In this document: positions 26,068-34,134 of the stretch, piece by piece
How the letters are laid out: each line of letters begins with the position of its first letter
How positions within the stretch are numbered: the stretch's first letter is position 1
Assembly (NCBI RefSeq): GCF_000931935.2
Contig: NZ_AZAC01000021.1
Coordinates: 18,784-82,783 of the forward strand
Source of the DNA: Dethiosulfatarculus sandiegensis
Lineage (GTDB): Bacteria; Desulfobacterota; Desulfarculia; Desulfarculales; Desulfarculaceae
Direction of reading: 5' to 3'
DNA: 64,000 nt
Position numbers and translations under genes: made by a program
Notes under the pieces: generated by a model
Told to the model about the DNA's origin: nothing
Database searches by the model: none
What the model saw: only the letters and a program-made list of their open reading frames with translations

Positions 26068-26406
26068 CTTTAAATCTCCCACTCGAAGCAGGGCTTTTCG
26101 GGGCGCCGATTTTCTCGGAGCAGCCCAGCTCCCCCGCAACAAAAAAGGGCCTGATTTCAACAGGGAGCCTTTTTTCAGAGCAGCTCTCCCCAGTGTGCCC
26201 AGCCTGGGTTAATCATAGCAAGCGTGGGGCCAACTAACAAGACGTGCCAAGCAAGCAACCACCTCGGGTAATTTATTTTTTTTCCAAATGTCCTACTTTG
26301 GAGATTATTTTTAAACGACATTGGCCAACAGGATAAAAAGGGATTTGAAACAAAAACGCCCTGAATCCGGATATCGGCCCTTTTTCAGTTGAAACAGCCA
26401 AACTTG
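26068..26406. other. AT-rich gap upstream of the PilZ gene
   Basis: No gene is supported. The section holds the upstream region of the PilZ gene on one side and leads into the thi4 promoter on the other. Short GC-rich patches around 26100-26180 give spurious open frames only. Confidence 0.4.
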
Positions 26407-26435
26407 TTGACACAAAACTATTTGGGGAGTATGCA
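26407..26435 (+). promoter_or_regulatory. Candidate promoter for the TPP riboswitch and thi4
   Basis: TTGACA (26407-26412), a 17-base spacer and TATGCA (26430-26435, three of six). The start of transcription would be near 26443, about 145 bases before the riboswitch core. Confidence 0.4.
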
Positions 26436-26587
26436 AGTCACTTATCCGTCAAAAAATATTTTTTTTTACCAAGCCCGCAGATCAGGGCGGAAATTAAAAA
26501 AGGCGGAAAAAAAGTCAAGCTGACCCAAACCCCTTTGCCAAAACAACCATAGGCACTCCAAGGGTTTTTTGTCATGCTTAAAAAACC

Positions 26588-26687
26588 GATTGCTGGGGGA
26601 GCTTCCTTTGGGAGGCTGAGAGTATGCCGGATAGGCCGGTAGAGACCCCTTGAACCTGTTGGATAATCCCAACGCAGGGAAGCAATC
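26588..26687 (+). ncRNA. TPP riboswitch (THI element)
   Basis: The aptamer shows closing helix P1 GATTGCT/AGCAATC (26588-26594 with 26681-26687), the conserved GGCTGAGAGTATGCC segment and ACCCCTTGAACCTG followed by the GGATAATCC loop. This is the canonical thiamine-pyrophosphate sensor. It lies 80 bases upstream of thi4 and is followed by an intrinsic terminator, so control is probably by transcription termination when TPP is high. Confidence 0.95.
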
Positions 26688-26707
26688 CGTGACCCGCATT
26701 ATATTGA

Positions 26708-26739
26708 GGGCCGGATTCCCTGAAGGGCCGGTCCTTTTT
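26708..26739 (+). terminator. Riboswitch-controlled intrinsic terminator before thi4
   Basis: A stem of seven outer pairs (26708-26714 with 26728-26734), a three-base bulge and an inner CCC/GGG closed by TGAA is followed by TTTTT. The 3' arm begins with GAAGGGCC (26722-26729), which could pair instead with GGCCCTTC at 26745-26752; whether that alternative matters for the switch is not clear. Confidence 0.75.
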
Positions 26740-26768
26740 CTATTGGCCCTTCGGAAAGGAAAAGCATC

Positions 26769-27551
26769 ATGCTGGATGAAGTAACCATCACCAGAGCCAT
26801 TATCGATCGCTACATGGAAAAGCTCCACGCCAACCTGGACCTGGACGTGGCTATTGTGGGCGGTGGTCCCTCGGGCTTGGTGGCGGGTTATTACCTGGCC
26901 AAAAAAGGCTATAACGTCGCCATGTTCGAACGCAAGCTCTCCATCGGAGGCGGCATGTGGGGCGGCGGAATGATGATGAATGAAATTGTTGTGCAGGAAG
27001 AAGCCAAGCGCATCCTAGATGAATTCGGCATTCCCTGCCGCGAATATGTGGAAGGCTACTACACGGCCGACAGCGTTGTTTCCACCTCCACTTTAACCTC
27101 CAAGGCCACCCTGGCCGGTCTTTCCGTCTTCAACCTGATCACTGTGGAAGACGTTATGGTCCGGGATAACAGGGTCAACGGCCTGGTGATCAACTGGTCT
27201 CCCGTTGAGATGGCCGGACTGCACGTGGATCCCCTGACCCTGCGAGCCCGCTATACCATCGACGCCACCGGCCACCCGGCCGAGGTGTTGAACGTGATCT
27301 CCAAGAAGGTGGATGCCAAGCTCTCCACCGACACCGGCAAGGTGATCGGCGAGCGTTCCCTGTGGGCCGAAGTGGCCGAGTCCACCACCATCGAGAACAC
27401 CAAAGAGGCCTTCCCGGGCGTGTACACAGCCGGCATGTGCGCCAACGCGGTCTTTGGCGCCCACCGCATGGGACCTGTCTTTGGCGGCATGCTTTTAAGC
27501 GGCGAAAAGGTGGCCCAGGTGCTGGACCGGAAGCTGCAGGAAGAGGACTAA
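26769..27551 (+). CDS. thi4: Sulfide-dependent thiazole synthase Thi4 (archaeal type)
   Basis: Thi4 makes the adenylated carboxythiazole moiety of thiamine from NAD and glycine. The 260-residue protein has the dinucleotide loop [13 protein letters not shown] (28-40), an [13 protein letters not shown] segment and a C-terminal [16 protein letters not shown]. At the position of the yeast sacrificial cysteine there is histidine (His152 in AGLHVDP), as in methanogens, so the enzyme should use free sulfide catalytically rather than its own sulfur. AAAGGA lies eight bases before the ATG. The TPP riboswitch upstream supports the role. Confidence 0.95.
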   Translation: MLDEVTITRAIIDRYMEKLHANLDLDVAIVGGGPSGLVAGYYLAKKGYNVAMFERKLSIGGGMWGGGMMMNEIVVQEEAKRILDEFGIPCREYVEGYYTADSVVSTSTLTSKATLAGLSVFNLITVEDVMVRDNRVNGLVINWSPVEMAGLHVDPLTLRARYTIDATGHPAEVLNVISKKVDAKLSTDTGKVIGERSLWAEVAESTTIENTKEAFPGVYTAGMCANAVFGAHRMGPVFGGMLLSGEKVAQVLDRKLQEED

Positions 27552-27602
27552 AACTTATCGCTGTTTTGTGACCCCCAGGGGCCCTATGGCAGTTTACGGT
27601 AA

Positions 27603-27652
27603 AACAAGGCTCTGCCCCTTTAGCTGTTCGGCTAAGGGGGCAGAGCCTTGTT
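27603..27652. terminator. Bidirectional terminator between thi4 and the HIT gene
   Basis: A long stem of about 22 pairs spans 27603-27652, with A-rich and T-rich flanks on opposite sides. It lies between convergent genes and can end transcription from both. Confidence 0.85.
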
Positions 27653-27668
27653 TATTAACAATGACCCG

Positions 27669-28100
27669 TTACTTGATCGCCTGGGAAATGGCCTTTGCGG
27701 TCTCTTCCAGGCCTTCGGTCTGGGGTTTTCTCTCGGAAGCGTGCCCCAGGGGCAGGCCGTCGTCATTCATACGGGGAATGACATGCACATGATAATGCAT
27801 GACAACCTGGCCGGAGGCCTCTCCATTCAGCTGAAGGATGGAGACGCCGTCACAACCCAGGGCGTCCTTGGCCGCCCGGGCCACCTTTTTACTGGTCATG
27901 TGAACCGCGGCAAGATCATCGGAAGCAATCTCCAAAAGGTTTTCAGCGTGGTTCTTGGAGATCACCAGGGTGTGCCCCTTGGTTGCCGGGCTGATATCGG
28001 CAAAGGCCAGGGTCTTGTCATCCTCATATACCTTGTGGCAGGGGATCTCACCGGCCACGATCTTGCAGAAGAGACAATCATCTTTGGTAATATAACTCAT
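27669..28100 (-). CDS. HIT-family nucleotide-binding protein (HinT-like)
   Basis: A 143-residue histidine-triad protein: zinc-type Cys9-x2-Cys12 near the start, the GHTLVISKNH segment, and the active-site triad HYHVHV (His102, His104, His106). HinT-type members hydrolyse nucleoside phosphoramidates and acyl-adenylates. GAGGTGG precedes the ATG at 28100, which overlaps the stop of the kinase-like gene as ATGA, so the two are co-translated. The purpose of that pairing is unknown. Confidence 0.9.
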   Translation of the reverse strand: MSYITKDDCLFCKIVAGEIPCHKVYEDDKTLAFADISPATKGHTLVISKNHAENLLEIASDDLAAVHMTSKKVARAAKDALGCDGVSILQLNGEASGQVVMHYHVHVIPRMNDDGLPLGHASERKPQTEGLEETAKAISQAIK

Positions 28101-28945
28101 TTATCCACCTCTTTTTGCATTTCAGGGCCGCTGTTGCCCGCGGCCGCGTCAACATCTATTATCTTCATTCCCTGAGCATAGGGTTTGGTCACATATTCAC
28201 TCACCTGACTTATGCGGTGCACCAAGGAGCCTACCTTGTCCACTTCCCGGGACAACTGTATAAGGCTCTGATACAGGGGGTTTTCCTGAGACGAGGTGCG
28301 CAACAGTTTATCTATCATAAGAGTCAAAGTGGTCACCGGCTGGGCCAATTCGTGACACGCGGCCCCTGCCATCTCCAGGGCAGCCTCTCGCCGCTCCATG
28401 CCCCTGGACTCGTCCATAACCAGACAGGTTTCCATGCCAATTGCGATCTTGCGCCCCAGGCGGGAAAGAAAATCCGTCTCAAGCCCGGGCTCATACCGCT
28501 TAAGAGAGCCGCTTCCCAGGCAAAGCGCCCCCAAAAAATCCCCCCTGGACCAAAGGGGCAAAACTCCCATGGAGGCCGGTTTAGGGCTTTCCGGAAAAAA
28601 AGTCTCTATCAGTTCCCTGCCCACCCGGTTGCATAAAAAGGGACGCTCCAAATCCGAGAGAATTATCCTCAAATCCTTTCTGCTGCGCCAAAAACAATTA
28701 GCAGGCAGGGGCTTGTTCCGGGGGCCGCCTAAAATGCGCCATAAACGCTTGTGATCCCGGCAAAGGACCACGGTGACGGCCTCCAGATTATAGACCTCGC
28801 TTATGGTGCGGCAGAGGTCAGGCAAAAGCTGGTCAAGGCCGTGCCTGCCCAAGAGGAGGAATTCCACCTCGTCCAAGCGCTTCAAAATCTCTTCGTTGCG
28901 CTTGGCGTGCCTTAAAAGTTCACCCATTCTGCGGGGCGAAAGCAT
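28097..28945 (-). CDS. GAF-like plus DHp-like protein without an ATPase domain
   Basis: A 282-residue soluble protein. The first 50 residues look like a coiled coil; residues about 50-185 resemble a DUF484/GAF domain; residues about 190-260 match a histidine-kinase dimerisation helix with CHELAQPVTTLTLMIDKLL, keeping the His, Glu and Pro of the H-box. No N, G1 or G2 box follows; the protein ends about 60 residues later. It may be a phosphotransfer or scaffold protein, or a shortened kinase. Start ATG 28945 has GGGAGG six bases upstream. It is translationally coupled to the HIT gene. Confidence 0.7.
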   Translation of the reverse strand: MLSPRRMGELLRHAKRNEEILKRLDEVEFLLLGRHGLDQLLPDLCRTISEVYNLEAVTVVLCRDHKRLWRILGGPRNKPLPANCFWRSRKDLRIILSDLERPFLCNRVGRELIETFFPESPKPASMGVLPLWSRGDFLGALCLGSGSLKRYEPGLETDFLSRLGRKIAIGMETCLVMDESRGMERREAALEMAGAACHELAQPVTTLTLMIDKLLRTSSQENPLYQSLIQLSREVDKVGSLVHRISQVSEYVTKPYAQGMKIIDVDAAAGNSGPEMQKEVDK

Positions 28946-29003
28946 CGGCCCCCTCCCGAAAAACAATTTGGAAATATGCTCATGCTAGCACAGGGTTTTT
29001 AAG

Positions 29004-29024
29004 GCGGCAACTTAAGGTTGCCGC
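29004..29024. other. Palindrome between divergent units
   Basis: Eight-base perfect arms (29004-29011 and 29017-29024) lie between the leftward kinase-like gene and the rightward promoter at 29036-29064. It may be an operator serving both sides; there is no direct evidence for a regulator. Confidence 0.35.
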
Positions 29025-29035
29025 ATGATTTTGAC

Positions 29036-29064
29036 TTGGGAGTACAACTTAAAACGCATATAAT
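29036..29064 (+). promoter_or_regulatory. Candidate sigma-70 promoter with consensus -10
   Basis: TTGGGA (29036-29041), a 17-base spacer and a perfect TATAAT (29059-29064). Transcription would begin near 29071, directly before a compact folded element and about 330 bases before the nearest start codon. Confidence 0.5.
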
Positions 29065-29070
29065 AAAACA

Positions 29071-29345
29071 AAAAAAACAGACCGCTCACGAGCGGCCCGT
29101 TAACGGGCTGTTAAAGCGCCCCCGAAAAACCGACGCTTTTCAAACACCCCGGAAAAGTCAGCCCTTTTTGGGCCCCCATTGGGGCAAACAGAGTGCGGGA
29201 TCGCGAACATCACCCATTAAGCGTAATTTCGGCTGATTGGCAGTAACAAAGTTTGAGTAATCAGCATCCGGTAAAATTCGGGAAGCCTTTGCCGGAAAGA
29301 TAAAACTGGCCGCCTTTAAACGCGGCCATTCTTTCCTCTTTTTGG
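29071..29345 (+). ncRNA. Possible structured small RNA or long leader
   Basis: Between the TATAAT promoter and a terminator-like hairpin lies about 275 bases with no supportable ORF. The 5' end (29076-29112) folds into an outer helix AACAG/CTGTT enclosing two perfect hairpins, 29082-29095 and 29096-29107. Further stems follow, for example around 29172-29185. I do not recognise it as 6S, SRP, tmRNA, RNase P or a known riboswitch. It may equally be the 5' leader of the AI-2E transporter gene. Confidence 0.3.
29307..29345 (+). terminator. Terminator-like hairpin before the AI-2E gene
   Basis: Seven-base perfect arms (29307-29313 and 29322-29328) are followed by a pyrimidine tract ending in TTTTT (29341 region). 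The tract runs into the TTG that opens the AI-2E frame, which argues for the later start codon of that gene. Confidence 0.55.
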
Positions 29346-29398
29346 ATTATCCTTTTAGCCTGCTGCCGCCTCTCGCGCCTTTAAGGCGGCTTTTGGAG

Positions 29399-30520
29399 AT
29401 GCTCATGCCCCATGGCGCCGATCCCAGGCCCTTTGACAACACCTGGACACGCTGGTTCTTTACAGTCTGCATCTTATTCATGGTCTACCTGGGCTATCTT
29501 CTGGTGGAGCCTTTTCTGGTTCAGATCTTTTTGGCCGTAGTTCTGGTTGTGGCCTTTGCCCCGCTCTACGCCTATTTTGAAAAACTTTTCAAGGGCAAAA
29601 GGGCCTTGGCCTCGGCTATGGCCTGCATTGTGATCTTTATCATCCTGGCAGTGCCATTTTTCCTCTTGGCAGGCATAATCACCAGCCAGGCGCTTGACCT
29701 TTACAACACAGTGAGCCATATGCTGATCAATGATCAGCTTCAACAAACCGTGCGCGACGGCCTGGGCAGGCTTACGCCTTACCTTGTCGAGCTGGAAGAA
29801 CGCCTGGGCCTTGAACAGACAGATGTGCTGGAATATGTGGGCGAGTTGGTGCGGGAGGTGAGCAACCTTTTATACGCCAACCTCACCGGGCTGTTGAGGA
29901 GAGTCACCAGTCTTCTTATCGGCACGGCCCTGGTGCTTTTTGTCACCTTTTTCCTGCTCATGGACGGCGAGGCCATGGGCGAGAAACTCATTGCCCTCTC
30001 TCCCTTGCCCAAGGGTATGAACCAAAAAATCAAATCCGATATTTTAAGCAGCCTGAGGGCCACTTTAAAAGGAACCGTGGTTCTGGCCATGATCCAGGGC
30101 CTGGCCGGGGGGATGGGCTTTTATATCTTTGGTGTGCCAAACGCGCTCTTCTGGGGCACGGTTATGGTTTTTGCCTCGGTGGTGCCGTTGATCGGCACGG
30201 CCCTGGTCTGGGCCCCGGCCGGAACCTACCTCATTCTCACCGGCCATGTGGCCGGGTCCATAGGCATGATGATCTGGTGCCTTTTGGCAGGCCTCACCTG
30301 TGACAATATTCTGAGGCCCCGGCTGATAGCCGGCCAGGCCAACCTCCATCCCTTGCTGACCTTCTTCAGTGTGCTTGGCGGAATAAGCCTGTTCGGGGTG
30401 GTGGGGCTTATACTGGGGCCATTGGTTCTGGCCCTTCTGCTCTCCCTGCTCAAGGTTTATCAGCGCTTTTTTGTGGAAGAAAAACCAATAGAAATAAAGC
30501 GGAAAGACAAACTCGGCTGA
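29399..30520 (+). CDS. AI-2E family transporter
   Basis: A 373-residue polytopic membrane protein with the typical family pattern: two N-terminal helix pairs, an amphipathic middle part (about residues 95-170) and C-terminal helices with ALFWGTVMVFASVVPLIGTA and GLILGPLVLALLLSL. Members include the proposed autoinducer-2 exporter TqsA and Na+/H+ antiporters, so the substrate is open. I use ATG 29399; ATG 29405 with GGAG six bases before it is equally good, and the TTG at 29342 falls in a terminator tail. The gene is followed 13 bases later by glgC. Confidence 0.85.
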   Translation: MLMPHGADPRPFDNTWTRWFFTVCILFMVYLGYLLVEPFLVQIFLAVVLVVAFAPLYAYFEKLFKGKRALASAMACIVIFIILAVPFFLLAGIITSQALDLYNTVSHMLINDQLQQTVRDGLGRLTPYLVELEERLGLEQTDVLEYVGELVREVSNLLYANLTGLLRRVTSLLIGTALVLFVTFFLLMDGEAMGEKLIALSPLPKGMNQKIKSDILSSLRATLKGTVVLAMIQGLAGGMGFYIFGVPNALFWGTVMVFASVVPLIGTALVWAPAGTYLILTGHVAGSIGMMIWCLLAGLTCDNILRPRLIAGQANLHPLLTFFSVLGGISLFGVVGLILGPLVLALLLSLLKVYQRFFVEEKPIEIKRKDKLG

Positions 30521-30533
30521 AAGGTAAAATCAA

Positions 30534-31811
30534 ATGGCACGGATATTGGCCATCATCATGGCCGGCGGTAAAGGCGAGAGGTTAAGCCCACTTACCCGAG
30601 ATCGTTCAAAACCGTCCGTCCCCTTTGGGGGCACCTACCGTTTGGTTGATATAACCTTGAGCAACTGCATCAACAGCGGGATCTATAAAATCATGGTCCT
30701 GCCCCAATACAAAAGCCAGTCTCTGGTGGACCACCTGGAGGCGGGCTGGAACATCTTTTCCTTTGCCCTGGGTCATTACCTGCGCATTGTGAGCCCCCAG
30801 ATGCGCCTGGGAGAATCCTGGTATCGGGGCACGGCGGATTCCGTGCGCCACAATGCCTACCTCCTTGAAAGAGACGAATCCATAAGCGATGTGCTGATCT
30901 TAAGCGGCGATCATGTCTGCAAAATGAACTACAACCTGTTTGCCCGCTATCACAAACGCTTTGGGGCGGATGTAACCATAAGCGTGGTCGAGGTGGACAG
31001 GGAGCAGGCCAAGGACTATGGAGTGGTGCAGGTCAACCCTGAATTCAGCATTCAGGGATTCATGGAAAAACCATCCAACCCGCCCCCCATCCCGGGGGAT
31101 GAAGGCCATGCCCTGGCCAGCATGGGGATTTATATTTTCAAAAAAAGAGTGCTTTTAAAAATCCTCAAAGACATGCCGGGCATGGATTTCGGCCATGACA
31201 TCATTCCCGCCCTGTTGGGGCGTTACAAGGTCAGGGCCTATCCCTACCGGGCCCACAATGTCATCAGCGACTATACCTTTGTGACTAAAAAAAACGGTCA
31301 AAGGGTAAAGGTCAGGACCAAGTGCATGCCTGATTCGGGCTACTGGCGGGACGTGGGCAACCTAGACGCCTACTGGAACGCCAATATGGATCTTTGCGGA
31401 ACCAACCCCTTTTTCAACCTCTATGGCCAATTGTGGCCCATACGCACCTATCAGCGTCAGTTCCCGCCGGCCAAGTTTGTCCATTCCCAGGAAAGTTTCA
31501 ATTCAACCAGGGTGGGCAAGGCACTGGACTCGCTGGTTGGTCAGGGCTGCATAATCTCGGGCGCAGTGGTCCGCAACTCGGTTCTATCGACCAATGTAGT
31601 GGTTCAATCCTGGTCCGAAGTGGATGAAAGCGTGATCATGGACAATGTGATCATAGGCCGCAACTGCCAGGTCAAAAAGGCCATAATAGATAAACAAAAC
31701 CACCTGCCCCAGGGAGAAAAAATCGGTTTGAATCCCCTTGAGGACAGAAAGCGCTTCAAGGTTACGGAACGTGGAATCACCGTGGTTCCAAAGGGTTATT
31801 TCAAACCCTGA
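30534..31811 (+). CDS. glgC: Glucose-1-phosphate adenylyltransferase
   Basis: GlgC makes ADP-glucose for glycogen. The 425-residue protein begins with IMAGGKGERLSPLTRDRSKP, the nucleotide-binding loop, then has FGGTYRLVDITLSN, the WYRGTADSVRHN active-site segment, LSGDHVCKMNY and a C-terminal beta-helix with the hexapeptide-like VIIGRNCQVKKAIID. Length and motifs match the bacterial enzyme. AAAGG stands nine bases before ATG. No other glycogen genes are in the window; the pairing with the AI-2E gene looks incidental. Confidence 0.93.
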   Translation: MARILAIIMAGGKGERLSPLTRDRSKPSVPFGGTYRLVDITLSNCINSGIYKIMVLPQYKSQSLVDHLEAGWNIFSFALGHYLRIVSPQMRLGESWYRGTADSVRHNAYLLERDESISDVLILSGDHVCKMNYNLFARYHKRFGADVTISVVEVDREQAKDYGVVQVNPEFSIQGFMEKPSNPPPIPGDEGHALASMGIYIFKKRVLLKILKDMPGMDFGHDIIPALLGRYKVRAYPYRAHNVISDYTFVTKKNGQRVKVRTKCMPDSGYWRDVGNLDAYWNANMDLCGTNPFFNLYGQLWPIRTYQRQFPPAKFVHSQESFNSTRVGKALDSLVGQGCIISGAVVRNSVLSTNVVVQSWSEVDESVIMDNVIIGRNCQVKKAIIDKQNHLPQGEKIGLNPLEDRKRFKVTERGITVVPKGYFKP

Positions 31812-31869
31812 AGATTTGGACCTAAGGGTCTTGACTGATTGAGCTTCTTTTCGCCCAAGGCGGGCATCG

Positions 31870-31898
31870 TTGACACTTCTCCATGGGCAGGTTAGATT
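31870..31898 (+). promoter_or_regulatory. Candidate promoter for fabD
   Basis: A perfect TTGACA (31870-31875), 17-base spacer and TAGATT (31893-31898, four of six). The leader of about 130 bases contains a small AAGCCC/GGGCTT hairpin near 31958-31977. The 226-base gap holds nothing else I can support. Confidence 0.5.
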
Positions 31899-32037
31899 TG
31901 ACCCACCCTGAAAGACTCATTTTGATTGAGTTTGCCGGGTGTTGGATAATTGCACATAAGCCCTTTTCATGGGCTTTAACTCCGGGCACACCCAGGCACA
32001 CGGAGTTTTACAACCAATACAAGAAAGGTAATAAGCC

Positions 32038-32958
32038 ATGGCCAACGTGGCAGTAGTTTTTCCGGGACAAGGTTCCCAATATGTAGGCATGGGGCAGGCC
32101 TTTTGCCAGGCCTCTGCTGAAGCAGCCAAGATCATGACCCAGGCCGAGGAGGCAAGCGGGCTTCCCATTAAAAAGCTTTGCTTTGAAGGCCCCATGGATG
32201 AACTAACCCTCACCGTGAACCTGCAGCCCTCGGTGGTGGCGGTGGATCTCATCTGCTGGCAGGCCCTTTTGAAAAAAGGGCTGGAGGTCAAGGCGGTTGC
32301 CGGTCACTCCCTGGGCGAGTACCCGGCATTGGTGGCCGCAGGCGCCCTTGATAACGCCAAGTGCATAGAGCTGGCGGCATTAAGGGGCAAACTCATGAAC
32401 AGGGACGCAGAGGCCAATCCCGGGGCCATGGCCGCGATTATGGGCCTTTCCCCTGAGCAGGTGGCCGAGATCACCGAAGACATAGACGGAGTGGTGCAGC
32501 CGGCCAACTATAACTCACCCGCCCAGACTGTAATCACGGGGCTTAGGGAGGCGGTGAAGCAAGCTTCCGACCTGGCCAAGGAAAAAGGCGGCAAGGCCAT
32601 TCCCCTCAAGGTGAGCGGCGCCTGGCACAGCCCCTTGATGGCAGACGCCAAAAAAGACATGGAACAGGCCATAGAACAGGTTTCTTTTACTGACCCGGCC
32701 CGTCTTTTGGCCCCCAACACCACAGGCGCTCCCACCGACCAGGCCGACGAGATCAAGGCTCAATTAAAAGAGCAACTCACCTCGCCGGTGAGATGGGTGC
32801 AGACTGTAAACGCACTGATGGACCAGGGTATAGACACCTTTATTGAAGCCGGTCCCAAGACCGTATTGACCGGTCTGATCAAGAAGACCACCAAACAGGT
32901 GCGGGTGCTTAACTTTGACACCCCTGAAACCCTGGAAAAGGTACTGGAAGCTCTATAG
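32038..32958 (+). CDS. fabD: Malonyl-CoA:ACP transacylase FabD
   Basis: FabD loads malonate onto acyl carrier protein to start fatty acid synthesis. The 306-residue protein shows FPGQGSQYVGMG, the nucleophile elbow GHSLGEYPAL with Ser91, and the catalytic AWHSPLM with His197. Length is normal. AAAGG lies nine bases before ATG. It stands alone here, without the fabH, fabG, acpP or fabF genes that usually accompany it; the substrate of its reaction feeds the lipid A and phospholipid genes of the window. Confidence 0.95.
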   Translation: MANVAVVFPGQGSQYVGMGQAFCQASAEAAKIMTQAEEASGLPIKKLCFEGPMDELTLTVNLQPSVVAVDLICWQALLKKGLEVKAVAGHSLGEYPALVAAGALDNAKCIELAALRGKLMNRDAEANPGAMAAIMGLSPEQVAEITEDIDGVVQPANYNSPAQTVITGLREAVKQASDLAKEKGGKAIPLKVSGAWHSPLMADAKKDMEQAIEQVSFTDPARLLAPNTTGAPTDQADEIKAQLKEQLTSPVRWVQTVNALMDQGIDTFIEAGPKTVLTGLIKKTTKQVRVLNFDTPETLEKVLEAL

Positions 32959-32979
32959 CCTTTTTAAACAGGAATAACC

Positions 32980-33019
32980 AGGGCCGGAAGTCAACCCACA
33001 TCTTGGTTTCCGGCCCTTT
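32980..33019 (+). terminator. Terminator-like hairpin after fabD
   Basis: Ten-base arms (32980-32989 and 33008-33017) 22 bases after the fabD stop, with a short T-run. The following 310 bases up to the regulator gene hold no supportable gene. Confidence 0.6.
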
Positions 33020-33331
33020 AGCCAAGGCTTTTACAATCTGAATTACCCTGCAATTGATGTTGCTTAGATAAAAAATTCCTTCCCAATCGGGTTCTAGCCT
33101 CCAAAATAGACCACATAAAAGAGAGGTTTACCCGGTCTTCAGGTTGACCTGAGAGCCGATGGCCGATTATTTTAGCAAATAGGCTAAACACCATGCCCAA
33201 GCAGTCCCGGGGACTTTTTGAAATGAAAGACTAAAATGGAAGCGTCTTTTCCGGGGGCAACGCCCTTGGCTCACCCCATCATGACTGTCGGCCGGCTAAA
33301 ACAGGATGAACCCGCCAGGGAGGATTAACTC

Positions 33332-34021
33332 ATGGCCAGTGACGAGCAAAACAAAAAACCAGGCAAGGCCCGTGACTATGTGGGAACATCCCAGGAAAAC
33401 GATTTTCTGCGTTCTGTGGACGAGGTGGCTCAACACGATGAGCAACAGATTCAGGAAGATCTGCCCATGGGACAGAGGATCAGGGACCTGCGCCTGGAAA
33501 AGGGCTTGTCAATGCTGGATATAGCCAGGCGCACAGGACTGGACCAGGCCTATCTGCATGAAATCGAACAAGGCCGGGTCAATCCTCCTCTCGGCATTCT
33601 GGTGAAGCTGGGCAAGGCGCTGGATATGAAAATGGGGGCCTTTATCAGCAGTAAAAGCGACAAGGCCTACAGTGTGGTGCGCAAGGGCCAACGAAGGGCC
33701 ATGAGCCGCTATCCCGACACACGCCAGACCAGCTATGGTTATTCCTACCACAGTCTGGCCCCGGACAAGGCCAACCGGGCCATGGAACCGGTCATGGTCA
33801 CCCTTACCGACCAGGGCATGGATGTGGAGCCCTCCAGTCATGAAGGGCAGGAGTTTGTCTTTGTGCTGGAAGGAGAGATGGAGCTGACTATTGGCGGCAA
33901 GGTGGAGGTTCTGGGCCCAGGCGACAGCATCTATTATGACTCAACCGAACCCCATGTGTTGAAGCCCCATGGAAAAGGCCCCACCACCATCCTGGCGGTG
34001 CTTTACGATGCGGAAAAGTAG
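33332..34021 (+). CDS. XRE-family regulator with C-terminal cupin sensor
   Basis: A 229-residue cytoplasmic regulator. Residues 47-105 form a helix-turn-helix domain (MGQRIRDLRLEKGLSMLDIA ... LHEIEQGRVNPPL); residues about 155-226 form a cupin (FVFVLEGEMELTIGG, PGDSIYYDSTEPH). The first 45 residues are charged and probably disordered. Such HTH-cupin proteins often sense small acids or acyl compounds in fatty acid or acyl-CoA metabolism; nearby fabD and an acyl-CoA dehydrogenase fit that, but the ligand is unknown. GGAGG lies eight bases before ATG. Confidence 0.88.
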   Translation: MASDEQNKKPGKARDYVGTSQENDFLRSVDEVAQHDEQQIQEDLPMGQRIRDLRLEKGLSMLDIARRTGLDQAYLHEIEQGRVNPPLGILVKLGKALDMKMGAFISSKSDKAYSVVRKGQRRAMSRYPDTRQTSYGYSYHSLAPDKANRAMEPVMVTLTDQGMDVEPSSHEGQEFVFVLEGEMELTIGGKVEVLGPGDSIYYDSTEPHVLKPHGKGPTTILAVLYDAEK

Positions 34022-34040
34022 CTGAGAAGACAGCAAACAG

Positions 34041-34074
34041 GACGCCTTGACCAAAAAAAGAAAAGGCGTCTTTA
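34041..34074 (+). terminator. Terminator of the XRE-cupin gene
   Basis: Eight-base arms GACGCCTT/AAGGCGTC (34041-34048 and 34063-34070) begin 20 bases after the stop and are followed by a TTTAATTAT tail. Confidence 0.65.
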
Positions 34075-34134
34075 ATTATGTCCGGCTTTTTTTAGCAACG
34101 GAATTACGCGGGCTTCCACCAGATCGGCCACCTT

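Noticed and set aside
29168..29205. A loose resemblance to a c-di-GMP (GEMM) riboswitch (GGGGCAAAC followed by GGGATCGCGAA)
   Set aside because: The second conserved segment and the paired stems do not fit the GEMM consensus.
29342..29398. TTG 29342 as start of the AI-2E transporter
   Set aside because: It falls in the tail of a terminator-like hairpin and has no ribosome binding site; ATG 29399 or 29405 is better placed.
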